From Zizania palustris (taxonomy: Eukaryota; Streptophyta; Magnoliopsida; Poales; Poaceae): a DNA stretch of 64,000 nt. The stretch covers positions 17,985,294 to 18,049,293 of the forward strand of contig JAAALK010000284.1 of the NCBI GenBank assembly GCA_019279435.1, written 5' to 3'. Position numbers and translations under genes: made by a program. The notes beneath the pieces are model-generated. The model made no database searches. It had not been told where the DNA came from and was given only the letters and a program-made list of their open reading frames with translations. Positions 21,086 to 33,444 of this stretch are shown here, piece after piece (the first letter of the stretch is position 1; the number at the start of each line of letters is the position of its first letter).

Positions 21086-22196
21086 GAGTGCATTGACAAC
21101 CAAATTCAAGTTCAAGAAAATTTGAAAAAATTTCAGCGTACAAGTGACCAAAAACTCATAAACGAGCCAAACCATGTCACTTGACAAAAGAATTTTCCTC
21201 CCCCTTTTCAAAAGAGTAAAAGCCCCTTCGGCAAATCTTCCCTTGGCAAGATAAAAACTCCCCTATTTTACCCCCTTGCTGCAGAGAACTAAGGAATTTC
21301 TCCCCCTTTGGCAATGCAATCATCAAGGAGCATTCAAAAGATGCAAAGCTTCGAAATGGGCAGAATTGCAAAGACATATAAAGCAAAAATATGCCAACAT
21401 TAATACCAATTATCATGTGCTCAGATCAATTTAACATTCTCTAAAAAACATGATGACAACATGTGAATTTATCATTTTGAAATAAAAGCATCACCACTAA
21501 ATCAAGGTAACTAAACAAGTAAAAGCAGGGACTGCGCAAAGCTAGTCAATTTCTACTTTAGACAGACAAGTTCAGTTCAAGTGGAGCATTGAAAGCAATC
21601 TTGATGATCAATGAATTTGTTGTTCTTTTCATAATGCAAGGGGTTATTTGTTTGTCTACCTTATACTTTCCAATCAAGCCAAGCCTAGGCATGAAAACCA
21701 TCAGAAGTTTAAGGCGGTGATTTTGGCATACACTACACTATCCCAGTTCAGACCAATGTGCAATGGTAAGCAGTCTAGAATAGGGTAGTGCGACAAACAA
21801 ACCCACTTGGATCTTTTTGGTGTGAAGCATGCAAATCATGGATTTTTGGAATTTTAATTAAGTGAACGAATTGTTTAGCACTTTATGAATATCCATGAGT
21901 AAGTAGAATAATTTTTCAAGTTGCAATGTTTAGCATCCAGAGAAAAGGAGTCTCCCTATTAAGCAGATAAAAGATAGCTACAGCAGTCCTGCCTAAACAT
22001 GCTAGATTCAAGACTAAGTAGTGAGCATGAGTTGATTTTGGAAAGAAAAAAATCATGCACATAATGTTTCAGAAATATTAAATAGAGCTGAGGTGACATG
22101 ATTTCATGAATTAAAATCAGGCATATAAGTGCAAAAGATGTAAATGCAATTTCACACACAATGAGCATATGCAATATAATAAAAATCTGCTCCCCC
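21086..22196 (-). other. 3' noncoding region of element F
   Basis: About 1.1 kb between the RNase H stop and the polypurine tract has no supported ORF. It shares blocks and order with 758-1892 of element A, despite the two elements having different LTR bodies. An env-like gene is sometimes found here in SIRE-type elements; I see none. Confidence 0.7.
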
Positions 22197-23525
22197 TCAC
22201 AAAATGTCGTAAGGGTGAAAAACACCAAGTTCCCCACGCAAGTAGGCAAAACGAGAAGCATCGAGGGGTTTTGTAAAAATATCGGCTAGCTGGTGTTGGG
22301 TATCAACATATTGAAGCTCAATATCACCCTTCTCATTATGATCTCTGTGAAAATGATATCGCACATCAATGTGTTTGGTTCTGGAATGCTGAACCGAGTT
22401 GTTTGCAATACAAATAGCACTAGTGTTATCACAGAAAAGTGGAACACTCTTATAATCTAACCCAAAATCCCGCAAAGTGGAAACCATCCACAAAATCTGA
22501 GAGCAACAGCTAGCTGCAGCAATATATTCGGCCTCAGCCATCGATTGTGCAACACTAGATTGTTTGCGGGAAGACCAGCAAACCAGTGAAGTACCCAGAA
22601 AATGACAAGTACCAGAGGTACTTTTCCTATCAATCCTACACCCAGCAAAGTCCGCATCGGAATAACCTCGAAGACACAAAGAGGAAGATGCAGAATACCA
22701 AATGCCAAATTCGAGGGTTTGTTTGAGATACCTGAGAATGCGCTTTACCACTTGGGCGGTGCGAAGCTCGTGGTGAAGCCTGAAAACGAGCGTAGAGACA
22801 CACTGCAAAGTGTATGACCGGCCTCATAGCAATCAAGTAGAGGAGGGAGTCGATCATGCTTCGGAACTCCTTCTGATCTACGGCTTCTCCATCTTCGTCA
22901 AGATCCAATGCTATAGATGTAGCCATTGGAGTGGCGAGTGGCTTTGCATCTGCCATGTCGAATTTCTTGAGCAGGTCCTTAGTGTACTTCATCTGGTGGA
23001 TGAAAGTACCTTGTTTGCTTTGCTTGATTTGCAAACCAAGGAAAAAGGTGAGTTCACCCATCATGGACATCTCGAACTCCCTGCTCATGGCATCTGCAAA
23101 CTCGGCAACCAAAGCATGACAAGAGCCACCAAAGATGATATAATCCACATAAATCTGGACTAGGAGGAAATCTTTGCCATGCTTGAGAGTGAACAGAGTT
23201 TTATCAACAAATCCCATCAAATACCCCCGCTCAAGCAGAAAAGACTTAAGTCTATCATACCATGCCCGAGGGGCCTGCTTGAGTCCATAAAGAGCCTTAT
23301 GAAGTTTAAGGACTTTATGTGGGTACTTGGGATTTTCAAAGCTAGGGGGTTGTTTTACATAAACATCTTCGCCTATGAAGCCATTAAGAAAAGCACTTTT
23401 AACATCCATTTGATAGAGTTTGAATCCCCGGGATGTCGCAAAGGCAAGCAAAATCCTAATGGCCTCTAGACAAGCAACAGGTGCAAAAGTTTCAGTAAAA
23501 TCAATCCCTTCTAATTGAGAATAAC
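22197..23525 (-). pseudogene. Element F pol, reverse transcriptase and RNase H
   Basis: This is the copia RT followed by RNase H. RT motifs are FKLYQMDVKSAFLNG (about 23420-23375), HKALYGLKQAPRAWYD, and the active-site loop, which reads YVDYI where the family has two adjacent Asp; this alone should abolish synthesis. A frameshift near 23525 separates it from the upstream integrase frame. Another near 22765 separates RT from RNase H. RNase H (22808-22197) keeps SDADFAG, AEAEYIAA, CDNTSAICIA and KHIDVRYHF, the usual copia RNase H signature, and ends at a stop at 22197. Confidence 0.9.
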
Positions 23526-25349
23526 CTTGACTACAAGTCTATCCTTGTTTCTAACTACAGTCCCATCCTCCCCTTGTTTGTTTTTGAAAATCCATTTTGT
23601 TCCAATGAAATGAACATTTGGTGGAGGATCAACTAAAGTCCAAACTTGGTTTCTCTCAAATTTTTCAAGTTCTTCATGCATGGCATTGATCCAACTAGAA
23701 TCAGAAAGTGCACGACTAACATCTAAGGGCTCAAAAGAAGCAACAAAAGTTGAATCAATGAGATTAGCATGAGAACGTGTTACCCTTTGATCAAGCTCAC
23801 CAATGATCTGCTGTGGAGGATGCATCCTTTGAACATGATGTGGAGCCTCGTGGTGGGATGCAGTCTCCCCCTCAACTTGTGCGTTGGAGTGGTCCAAGAT
23901 GACCGATGTCGAGGCAGTTGCTTCGGGACCTTGTGCCGAAGTGGTCGAAGCGGGGTCGGCTTCGAGGGTTGATGTCAAGGGTAGTAGGGGTTCATCCTCG
24001 AAATCTCCAGAATCTTCATCTTTGAAGATGGTCTGCTCCATGTCGTGTTTATTTGCCTGTTCAAAAGTGGAACTAACAGAGGGGGTTGATTCATCAAAAG
24101 TCACATCACATGACTCGATGACAGTGTTAGTCTCTAAATTGTAAACACGATAAGAATGACCATGTGTAGTGTAACCCAAAAAGATCCCGTCAGAAGAGCG
24201 CGACTCAAGTTTATCCAAATTTCCACGTGTTAGGATAAAGCAATGACAGCCAAAAACTCGAAGATGAGTAACTTTGGGTTGTCTCCCAAAACGTAGCTCA
24301 TAAGATGTCAAGTTCAAAATTGAGCGCAAGAAGATTCGGTTTGAGAGGTAACAAGTAGTGTTCATGGCCTCAACCCAGAATTTCCTAAGAGTCCTGTGCT
24401 CATCGAGCATCATCCTAGCCATCTCAACCAAAGTGCGGTTCTTTCTCTCAACAACACCTATCTGTTGAGGAACCCGCGGAGCAGAGAATTGATGTTCTAT
24501 GCCATGCTCCATGCAAAAGTCAACAAAGAGACTATTCTTGAACTCAGTGCCATTATCACTTCGAATGAATTTCAATGCACCAGGGAGTTCAGTGAAAAGT
24601 CTCAAAGACAAGCTCCGAAAGTGTGAAAACACTTCATCCTTGCTGGCAAGAAAGAAGACCCAAGAGTAGCGAGAGAAATCATCGACAATGACTAACACAT
24701 ACCACTTGCTGCCTAAAGAACTAACCCAAGAAGGACCTACAGTGTCCATGTGGAGAAGTTCTCCGGGTTGCTCAGTCATCACCGTAGTGACTGGCGAGTG
24801 TGAAGCGGCAATCATTTTTCCATGTTGACATGGAGCACAAACTAAATTTTTCTCAAACTTGAGCTTGGCCAATCCTTGGATTAGACCTAGGGCACTCAGG
24901 CGAGCGAGCAACTCAAAGCTCATATGCCCTAGTCTCCTATGCCACTTCCAAAGCTCAGAAGTCGAATGCGCAACAAGACAATGAGAAGAACAAGATGACT
25001 CAGAAAAATCAGCTCCAAAAACTCTCCCAACTCTAAAGATCTTACAGGCCACAACGCCATCAGAATTGAGTACTTGCGAAGTATTGCGATGAAATCGCAC
25101 TTTGAAGCCCTCATCAAGCAATTGAGATACAGAAAGCAAATTGTATCCCAATTTTTCAACCAAAGCAACATCTTTGAGAGTGAAATTCGAGTTAATTCTT
25201 ACCACACCTTTACCTTTCACTCTACTCCTTCGATTGTTGCCGAAGGTGATATGTTCCTTTTGCTTGGTTGTTGTGAGGCTGGAGAACCATGCTGCATCTC
25301 CGGTCATGTGGCGCGAACAACCGGAGTCCATGATCCACGTGCCCTCCAA
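23511..25349 (-). pseudogene. Element F pol, protease and integrase
   Basis: An open frame of 612 codons. The protease has the catalytic Asp in WIMDSGCSRHMTG (D8). The integrase zinc finger is H137, H142, C171, C174. The core triad is D202 (LLHMDTVGP), D265 (IRSDNGTEF) and E301 (VVERKNR). A copia GKGY-like region and a linker with acidic and Thr/Ser-rich stretches follow, leading to the start of RT (SWINAMHEELEKFERNQVW). The integrase therefore keeps all expected catalytic residues. The frame ends by frameshift near the RT start, so the full polyprotein is not made from this copy. Confidence 0.92.
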
Positions 25350-25427
25350 GCCTCGGTCCAGCGCCTACACATGATAAGAAAATCTCGATCGCTCAGTGCT
25401 GGGGTGAGTGAATACATGACGAGGCAT

Positions 25428-25685
25428 CTAGCACTGAGTGATACGAGTAGTATGCACAGTAAAAATAGACCGTCTACGCACAGGATAATCAGAATGATGC
25501 AAAGTGCGAGGTCTACCTACATGTTGTGACCCAAATGCATGCCGAGGTCTCCTAACATGTCGAGGCACTAAACTACTCACACGAGATCTATCACCATACG
25601 AATCATGGTGAACACCTCGAGGAGCAAAACCTCTCCGGGAAGTACGAGGAGCCTCGAAAACAGGACGTGAGTAACTCAGACTCAT
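25428..25685 (-). pseudogene. Gag-pol linker fragment of element F
   Basis: This is a short Arg/Ser/His-rich frame (RGVHHDSYGDRSRV, RRPRHAFGSQHVGRPR). It matches the C-terminal part of element A's gag frame (RGVHHASYGARTHV, RRPQHFRGSHFVGRPH). In F it is out of frame with both neighbours. It belongs to the region between gag and protease. Confidence 0.7.
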
Positions 25686-25721
25686 GCATACCTAGAGATG
25701 GGTAATGCATGTCCTGGAAAC

Positions 25722-27504
25722 TCATCGTCTCAGAGCGTCTAACAGGGTTCTTTCTTTCTCTAAGGTAGTGGGTGAGGTAAAAACAGATTTGTTCTCACTG
25801 TCTGAAGAAATCCTCTCAAAACCCAAACCCAGAGCTAACCCTACCCTGTTAGCACACATCTTGGTCTTGGCCAAGAGCAAGTCCATCCTACCCTTTCCCT
25901 CAGTGCATTTGTTAACCACAGAAAGGAGGTACTCATCCTCAGTCATGAGGTGTCCAGCTCGCTCTCTAACAGTGCCTAGCTGGTCCTTAAGGGTTATGCA
26001 AGTGTCACACATAGGTTGCACATCCTTAGAACTACCGACCCTCTCCAATCTATCCTCTAAATCATGAACATGCTTATCACGTAAATTAATGATCTCACGT
26101 AATAAGGGGCAGTTCATGCATTCAATTATATCATGAGGACTAGAATCAACCATCAAAAGCTGCTTCTGTGCAGTCTCAAGCTCAGAAAGAGTTTGAGCAT
26201 GCACAGAACGTAACTGAGCAAGCTCACCCATGACAACAGTGCAAGATTCAAATTCAGCATCATTAACTCTAGACTTAAGCATGGCATAATCAGTAGAAAC
26301 ATATTCTAGCCTAAGTCTAAGGTCTTTTCTATCTCTAGACGCTTGCACAAGTAATCTATCCTCACCAAGAACTACTTCATTCAGTTCATCTAATTTAATT
26401 GAAAGCTGGTCATAGGATAGAGGTACCTCAGATAAGTCAAGCTCATCGTCGCTGTGATCACCATCGGCCATGAAGCAAAGGCCAGTGAAGTCTCGTCCCT
26501 TCTTGTCCTTCTTCTCCTCCTTCCTTGGGGACTCCTCCTCCTCATCAGAGCTCGACTCCGCAGTTGAGGAAGTGTCGATGTCGCTGAGAGCAGCAACAAA
26601 TGCTCTAGAAGCGGCTTTGGCTACCCTCTTAGCCACCTTGCCGCGCTTACCCTTCACAAAGGGTTTCCTCTCCTTCTTGTGGTATTTGGGGCGCTCACTC
26701 TCATCTCTCTTCTTGAGTTTAGGGCAATTGGCCTTGATGTGAGAAGTGTCGCCACACTCAAAACAACCACTAAAACCACTTATCCTCTGATCCCGTCTCT
26801 CATGGTGAAAACGGGTGAACCTTCTGGCAATGAGAGCAAGCTCATCATCATATAGAGTATCCACCTGCTCCTTAGTGACGGAGACCAGGGAGGACAAAGC
26901 AAAACCATCTGCAAGAACACAAGTGCCAGATGTGCTTCAGCTTGTTGAAGAGCTCATCACAGGTCAATATGTCATAACCTGCGGACTCCTCAATGTTGGA
27001 TATCTTCACTTCCCATATGCTACGATCAAGAGCATAGAGAAGCTTGATAGCCCTGTCATGATCATTGTAAGCAAGCATCCTGTTGGACCGCAAGTTACTC
27101 ACTATCGCATCAAAGCGAGAAAACATGGCATCTATAGATTCACCAGGTGCCTACACAAACAGCTGATACTATTGATTGTATGTGCTTTGGTGCCTGACCT
27201 TAATCTGTGTAGAGCCCTCATGAAAAATAGTGAGTGTAGTCCAAATCTCCCTAGCTGTCCTAAGGTGTTGCACCCTATCAAACTCACTCTGACTCAAACC
27301 AATGAACAGTGTATTCCTATCCTTGGAGTTGGCATTATACTGATCCTTCTCTGTTTGAGAGGTGCGAGTTTCGAGAATGGAGTATTGTGAGTCCACAATC
27401 TCCCAAATTGCATTTCCTTGGCTTAGCAAGTAAGCCTCCATGCGCACCTTCCAGTATGCAAAGTTCGTCCCATCGAACAGAGGTATTTTACTAACTCTGT
27501 CCAT
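25722..27504 (-). pseudogene. gag of element F
   Basis: The copia gag starts at a minus-strand ATG at 27504 (MDRVSKIPLFDGTNFAYWKV, the classic N-terminal copia gag motif). It is broken near 27169 and again between 26872 and 26900, where about 100 codons present in element A are missing. The last frame (26897-25722, 391 codons) has an intact CCHC knuckle (C45, C48, H53, C58), a Lys-rich stretch, an acidic Ser/Glu stretch and a long coiled-coil-like tail. The second knuckle seen in element A is deleted near 25720. Confidence 0.88.
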
Positions 27505-27554
27505 GTCGCCAATAGATCAGAAAACCGGTTAAGGTCAACTGGTGATCTTAACCC

Positions 27555-27566
27555 ACTCTGATACCA
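27555..27566 (-). other. Primer binding site of element F
   Basis: The plus strand reads ACTCTGATACCA; the minus strand reads TGGTATCAGAGT. It matches initiator tRNA-Met and is two bases from the LTR border at 27569. Confidence 0.9.
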
Positions 27567-27568
27567 AT

Positions 27569-29580
27569 TGTTGGACCGAAAATGGTGACCAGAGGGGGGT
27601 GAATGGGAGCTTTTAAAATTTCAGACTAAAAATAGTCTTCTATTTTAATTCTGTCTTATGTGGAATAGGCTTCGAACACACCCTTCGAAGTTCTGGTTCA
27701 GAGGTATTTCACAGCTCCGAAACTAGGCTTCGCCAGGAGCAAAAGTTTGAAGTCAAGAAGACTTCGCTCCACCCACAACACCAAAAACTCAACTCTGCTA
27801 AGTCAGTGTAGGCTCCGCACACTGGGTGCCTTCGAGCAGGCTTCACACTTCACCCTTCGCAAGAGCAGACTTCCCTCGGAGGACTTCGACCAAATACTCA
27901 GCGATAGCAACTGGTGCTAGGCTTCGTACTTCGAAGGTCTAAACACACACTAAACACACTTCGCCGAGGGCTTCGACAAGGGAAGAAAACGGGCTTCAAA
28001 CAGTGCTTCGCTAGTAATCAGATAGGTCTTGCCTCCAGTTTACACAGAGCGAACAGACACTGAAAAACACACACTTCACACGAACAGACTTCTCACACAC
28101 TTCTCCAGAAGAGATTCAGTGAACAAACTCAACCCAAAAGAAGATGGTTCACAGAGAAATCAAAGCATGCAGAGCAAAGTAGGCATACAAGTTCAAAAAA
28201 TAAATGAAAACGGAATCAAAGTTTCATTGCTTGAACAGGGAACACAAAATTAACTCACAAACTAAATACAAGAGTACGTGGCGGTTAGCACAGGAGCTCA
28301 AAATGACTGCTCAAAGTGTTGATGTGACCTAGCTAGCCTCCACTATTTATAGAAACTATTCAGCCTTGTGAATAGACTACTTTACCCCTAAGGTTTACAC
28401 TGTTTTTGTCTCATCAGAACTGGGGGGTACAGCTGGTAGTCTACTTTATTTGGAGGCTTCTTTTGTCAGCTTCGCAGAGGAGATAGCACCAGCCTTTGCA
28501 GAGCAGACGCGGTCAGCATTTGCAGTTTTGGAGCCTTCTGAAGCCCACTTTTGCACGCGAGGGGTGCGGTAGCTTCAGTGAGAAGCCTTGAGCCTGACGG
28601 CCTTCGCTTCACCGAAGACAGCCTTCGATACAGTGATGGTTTTGAGCTGAAGCCATCAAAGCCCTTGGGCCTTCACACCAATACCTCCGAAGTGGACCAC
28701 CACAGCTTCGCAGCTTCTCCCAGCTTGAACTCTGTCAGTCCATGTACCAAAGCCATGCATGACCAAAGTACCTCAAGTCAGCCTCACTCTGAAGCCCCAC
28801 CTTCGGAGTACCACCCTTTGAAGTCCCTCCTTCGTCCAAGGCCTCCGCATGAAGCATTCCATGAGCACTTCGTCGCAGTGTCTCTCCCCGAGCACACTCC
28901 TCAATGAACCTCACTCGGACCATGCCTTCGATGCACCTCGACTTCTGAGACCTTCGTCGGGTATACCTTCGAGTGCCTCCATCCGGAGCACACTTCGAAT
29001 GCCTTGCCTCATTGCTGAGGACTTTGACCACCATACTCCAAAGTCACTCCATTCGGAGTACCCTTCAAAGTGCCTCGCCTCCGAGGACTTCGTCTTGGGG
29101 TACCTTCACCTGGAGCCACACTCCACACTTACTGCCTTCTCCTGGCGCACCTTGACCCGAGGTCCGACCTCGACCCCTTCGCAGCCTTCGTGAATGAGCT
29201 CTTCGCTCGCCTGGCATCAAGCCTCCCGCTTGACCCAGGTTCACTTGCTACGAACCGTTCGTCGCCTCCGAAGTCACCTGCGCACCATAGACAAACAGAC
29301 AAGTGTATCCAGTACCCCGGAGACCTCTCCGGGTAATCAACCTCTGGCACACACTCCGGTGTAAAGCCCAAAGTACAGAACACTTCGATACAACCAAGTC
29401 ATCGTGTACTGTCGGACCCCTCCGATAGGCACACTCCGCTGCAACAGCTGCAGCAAACAAAGCCCATCGAACCCTTCGGTGAAACAACCTCTGAACCCCT
29501 TCGGAGGGACCCCTTCGAATTAGAGGATAAAATCTGTCAATCACTCATCACAGACTCCAAAACCAATCCTTGGTTTCTTA
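27569..29580 (-). repeat. 5' LTR of element F
   Basis: This 2012-bp partner of 19059-21071 is very similar by eye, with scattered substitutions. Its minus-strand TATA box TATAAATAG lies at 28343-28351. Confidence 0.95.
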
Positions 29581-29645
29581 TCATCAAAGGTAGCAATTAT
29601 GTCTAAACATTTATCTAAGTAGTTATTTAGCAAGCCATTAAAACA

Positions 29646-31151
29646 TTAAGCAATTTTATCTACTTGTTGTACCACTAATAGGAAATCACCATATGCGTGA
29701 ACATGTTTAATACCCATGGAACCTAGCAATTCAAGTCCTAACAATAAAGCTTCATATTCTGCTTGATTATTAGTAGAAGGAAATTCTAAATGGGCCGAGG
29801 TCTCGTAGTGCATACCATTAGGTGATATGAGGACTACTACAATACCTTGGCCATTTTTGCAAGCCGAACCATCAAAATAAAGTTTCCATGGTACTACTTC
29901 AATTAGACCAACATTGTTACTCCAATTGACATCTACGTGGTGGTCAACTATAAAATTAGCGACGATTTGGCCTTTCATAGCTCTTGGAGGTTCATAAGCC
30001 AAGTCATACTCAATCAATGTATAATCCCACTTCCCGACTCTACCACTTAGAATCGGCTTCTGTAACATGTATTTTATGACATCGGTTTGACAAGCAACAA
30101 TGCATGTGCTAGGGAGAAGATAGTGATGTAATTTGGTACATGCATAATAAAGTGATAAACACAAATGCTCTACAAACATGTACCTTGTCTCGGCGTCCAG
30201 CAAGCGGCAGCTCAAGAATGTGATGATGTATTCTTTTCCCTCCACCTCTTGAGTTAGCACGGTTCCTATCACGCTATCTTCTGCACCAATGTACAACCAA
30301 AACAGAATCTCGGCTTTTGGTTCTCTTACCACGGGTGGTGATGACAAGCAAGCTTTAATCATCTCAAAGGCGCTTTGCTGACTTACCCCCCAAGTGAACT
30401 CGGCCTCGTTCTTTAGCCGGAGTATGGGGACAAAAGCATCAATCTTGCCAGACTAGTTAGATATGAAGCGACGCAAATAATTCATCTTGCCTAGCAACTT
30501 TTGCACATCTATTTTGCATGTCGGTGCTTCGAAGTTCTTAATCTTTTCAAGCCTCTTAGGATCAATTTTAATACCTCTTTCATGAATCATTAATCCTAAA
30601 AACATGCCTGCTGACCCGCCAAAAGCACACTTGAGTGGGTTCATTTTTAGTCTGTATTGATGCATCCTATCAAAAGCAACTCTCAAATCGGCTTGATGGT
30701 TTCCCATAGCATCTGATTTGACTACAACATCATCTATGTAGACCTCTAGCATAACCCCTAGTAAGTCATGAAAGATTAAATTGATAGCACGTTGATATGT
30801 AGCGCCAGCATTCTATAAATCAAAAGTCATAACTACCCACTCAAACAAGCTGGCAAAACTAGGGCAACGAAAGGTTGTCTTGTAGACGTCCTCTTCGGAC
30901 ATAAAAATTTGATTATAACCCGCGTTGCCATCAAGAAAACTTAGTACCTTGTGTCCTGAAGCATCATTGATCAACTTGTCGGCTATCGGCATGGGATACT
31001 CGTCCTTCGGAGTGGCCTTGTTCAGATCCCTAAAATCAATACAAACTTGTATTTTGCTGCTCTCCTTCTTCTCTACAGGCATGATGCTAGCAACCCATTC
31101 AGCATACCTGCAAGGCCTAATAAATTCAGCGTTGAGGAGACGTTCTATCAA
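29646..31151 (-). pseudogene. Element E pol, reverse transcriptase and two RNase H domains
   Basis: The Tat-type pol sits on the minus strand upstream of the insertion of element F. RT (31151-30453) shows VCIDFRDLNKATPKDEYPMP, FLDGNAGYNQI and the active site VYIDDVVVKS, whose YIDD is intact. Stops lie near 30814 and 30453. The first RNase H (about 30360-30000) is degenerate. The second, archaeal-type RNase H (about 29890-29650) shows LYFDGSACKNGQGI and NNQAEYEALLLGLE, diagnostic for Tat. The domain is cut at 29580 by element F and resumes at 19053. A stop at 29646 is also present. Confidence 0.9.
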
Positions 31152-31548
31152 CTATTTAACTCGGTCATATATGGCCGAATTAAAGCGAGGAGGGGTTTTT
31201 TTATAAGGCCTAAATCCTGGTTTGATAGGTAGCCGATGCTCTACGAGCTCGCGGCTTAGTCTGAGCATTTCACTATATTCCCACGTGAAACAATCAACAT
31301 ATGATCTAAGCAACTTTATTACTTTGGCCTTCTCGTTGGCTTGTAGATTTTTGTTTACAAAAGTCGGCCTTGGAATGATACCATTGCTATATAGACCTCT
31401 TCTAAAGGATTGGCCGACACAAAACCCGGGCCTAATATTTCTACTTCACTAAAATCCTTAATGGCTTTGGCAATAATGTCTTTAGAAGACCGATATTGCT
31501 CCACGTGAGACTTTAGCTAATCGAGATTATTCTTACTAGACATGACTA

Positions 31549-32838
31549 CTAATTTAAAAATAGTCGTGCTACACCAGCCGGCTTCACAGACATGGGTACA
31601 AAACCTCCCTTGGATACGCTAGCGAAGTCATAATCTGAGAGGTCTCTACCTGATAGAAAATCTACATTATCATGGACGGCATCAATAGACACATCGGCCA
31701 ATGCTACTTGGGCCAAAGTATCCGCTGGTATGACCTCCACATCATCACCGTCCCACTGCATTAGGCATTGGTGCTAAGTACATGGAATACAGCAATTTGC
31801 GTGAATCAAATCACGCCCAAGTAGCAAACTGTAGTTACCTTGCACATCGACGACAAAGAATGTTGTCGGCAACGTCTTGTTGCCCACCGTCAACTCTAGG
31901 GAGTGTACGCCTTTTGCTTCAGAGCTCTCACCGTTGAAGCCGTTGAGCATTAGGTTGGTTCTCTTTAGATCCTCCTCGTCCCTACCGAGCTTCTTCAAAG
32001 GAGAGTACGACATTAAGTTGACAGTGGCAACACCGTAAACAAGCATCCTAGAGATCGGCTTCCCGTCAATGTGCCCCTTGACATAGAGGGGCTTTAGATG
32101 ATGAGTCGTATCCTCGGGCGTCTCAAAAATAGCATCTCGTGGGCCGAGGTTCAACTGAGAGACCTTGGCTTCGTCTTGTGGTAGTGCGAACTCAGCGGGA
32201 AGAATGATGACATTGATGTCCATTGCCTAAGGTGCGGGCCCCTCAGAGATAGGCGTGTAGTCGTCGTCGTCGCTCGGAATGGGAGTCGGGTTGTTCACCT
32301 CAACCGGCTTGGGCTTCCATATTTGCTTCACGACTGGCTGAGGGAGAATTTCCTCAAAGATGGGGTCTCTCTCATCCTCGGCCTTCTTCTCACGCATCTC
32401 CTGTGATCGCAGATGTTGTAGGCGCCTCTTCTGTGATTTGGACATGCCCGAAGGTGCCCAAGATGGTTGTGGCTTAGTATCAGGCGCTACTAACTTGTTC
32501 CTGTGATTTCTAGCCGAATGGGAATTACCCTGGTCGGCCTCATATTATTTGCGCTTTGTGAGAACCTCTTTGTGTGATTCGGTCAGACCAGCCTCGTTAG
32601 GCCAATTGGACCGGGCTTTGGCAATGGCCTCGGCTGTACTAGGGGACTTACCTCCGTCGAGCTTCGGCGAGGGGGCCTTTGGGATTGGGACTTCTTGAGA
32701 CTCTACCTTGACTGTGATGGCTTCGGACTCCCTCACCATCACCTCTTCACATCCATCTCCCTCGTCTTTGCCCTGCGTGAGACGATTCAGAGGTATCACG
32801 AACAACCTATGAAAAACGTTCCCCTTCGTCGTGTCCAC
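31549..32838 (-). pseudogene. Element E protease region
   Basis: This is the aspartic protease part of the Tat polyprotein. The core frame (32223-31774) has ISRMLVYGVATVNLMSYS where the family motif has Asp-Gly-Gly-Ala, so the catalytic Asp is lost, and LLLGRDLIHANCCIP downstream, the conserved end of the fold. Flanking frames 32838-32545 and 32445-32227 are charged linker (Pro/Lys/Glu-rich) leading from gag. Frame 31761-31549 is the linker toward RT. Stops and shifts separate all four. Confidence 0.82.
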
Positions 32839-32994
32839 TTGTCCCTATGAATCATAATACTCCAAAGGAAAACAGGGGGTAACATTATGCTGTGAAGGGT
32901 ACTCCGGTGGCGAGGCATAGTTCAGAGCCCACGGGGATCCTACCCAGTAGTATGGTGGAGGTAGTGGCGGTTCTAGCGGCCTCGCCCACTGCGA

Positions 32995-33355
32995 GTCGAA
33001 CCTATTGCCTGAAAGGGGGGTTCGGCCACATCGAAGGTATTTCGGACCATATCAGCGAAGGGTCCTGCCAGGCCGGAGGTATGTTTGGCCATTGCGGGCC
33101 GAATTCTCCCAACAGGGGGTTCGCCCAGAGTGGAGGTGGGTTCGGCCACTAGGGTCTGGACTCACCTAGCGGAGGGTTCGACCATTGGAGTCCGAACTCG
33201 CTATGTGGAGGGTTCGGCCATTGGGGTCCTAACTCACTATGCGGAGGGTTCGACCACTAGGGTCCGAACTCATTATGCGGAGGGTTCGGCCATTGGGGTC
33301 TGAACTCACCCTTCGGGGGGTTCGGCTTTTGGGGTCCGAACTCACCCTTTGGCTG
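32995..33355 (-). repeat. 36-bp coding tandem repeat in element E gag
   Basis: Units of 36 bp, clearest from 33140 to 33320, start GTTCGGCCATTGGGGTC on the plus strand. On the minus strand each encodes a 12-residue unit of the type PPHSELGPQWPN. At least five units are recognisable and the outer ones are diverged. It forms a Pro/Gly/Trp-rich segment near the gag C terminus. Confidence 0.85.
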
Positions 33356-33444
33356 TCTTGGCCCCTTCGGCTGTCTTAGCATTTTTGGCCGGGGGCCTGT
33401 TTTCTCGGTTTTCTTTTGGTGTTTACCAAACAACATCTGGTATG

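Larger units (their letters stand above)
19059..29580 (-). mobile_element. Copia element F, SIRE/Maximus-type
   Basis: A complete 10.5-kb copia element sits on the minus strand, nested in element E, with perfect TSD TCATC at 19054-19058 and 29581-29585. The LTRs are 19059-21071 and 27569-29580, each about 2.0 kb. The far terminal base pair reads TA rather than CA at 29580. The order on the minus strand is gag, protease, integrase, RT, RNase H, then about 1.1 kb of noncoding sequence before the 3' LTR. The pol has frameshifts and a changed RT active site. The LTR opening is shared with elements A and H. Confidence 0.95.

Noticed and set aside
32892..33303. Plus-strand ORFs across 32892-33303
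   Set aside because: They are antisense shadows of the 36-bp gag repeat of element E, which is coding on the minus strand.
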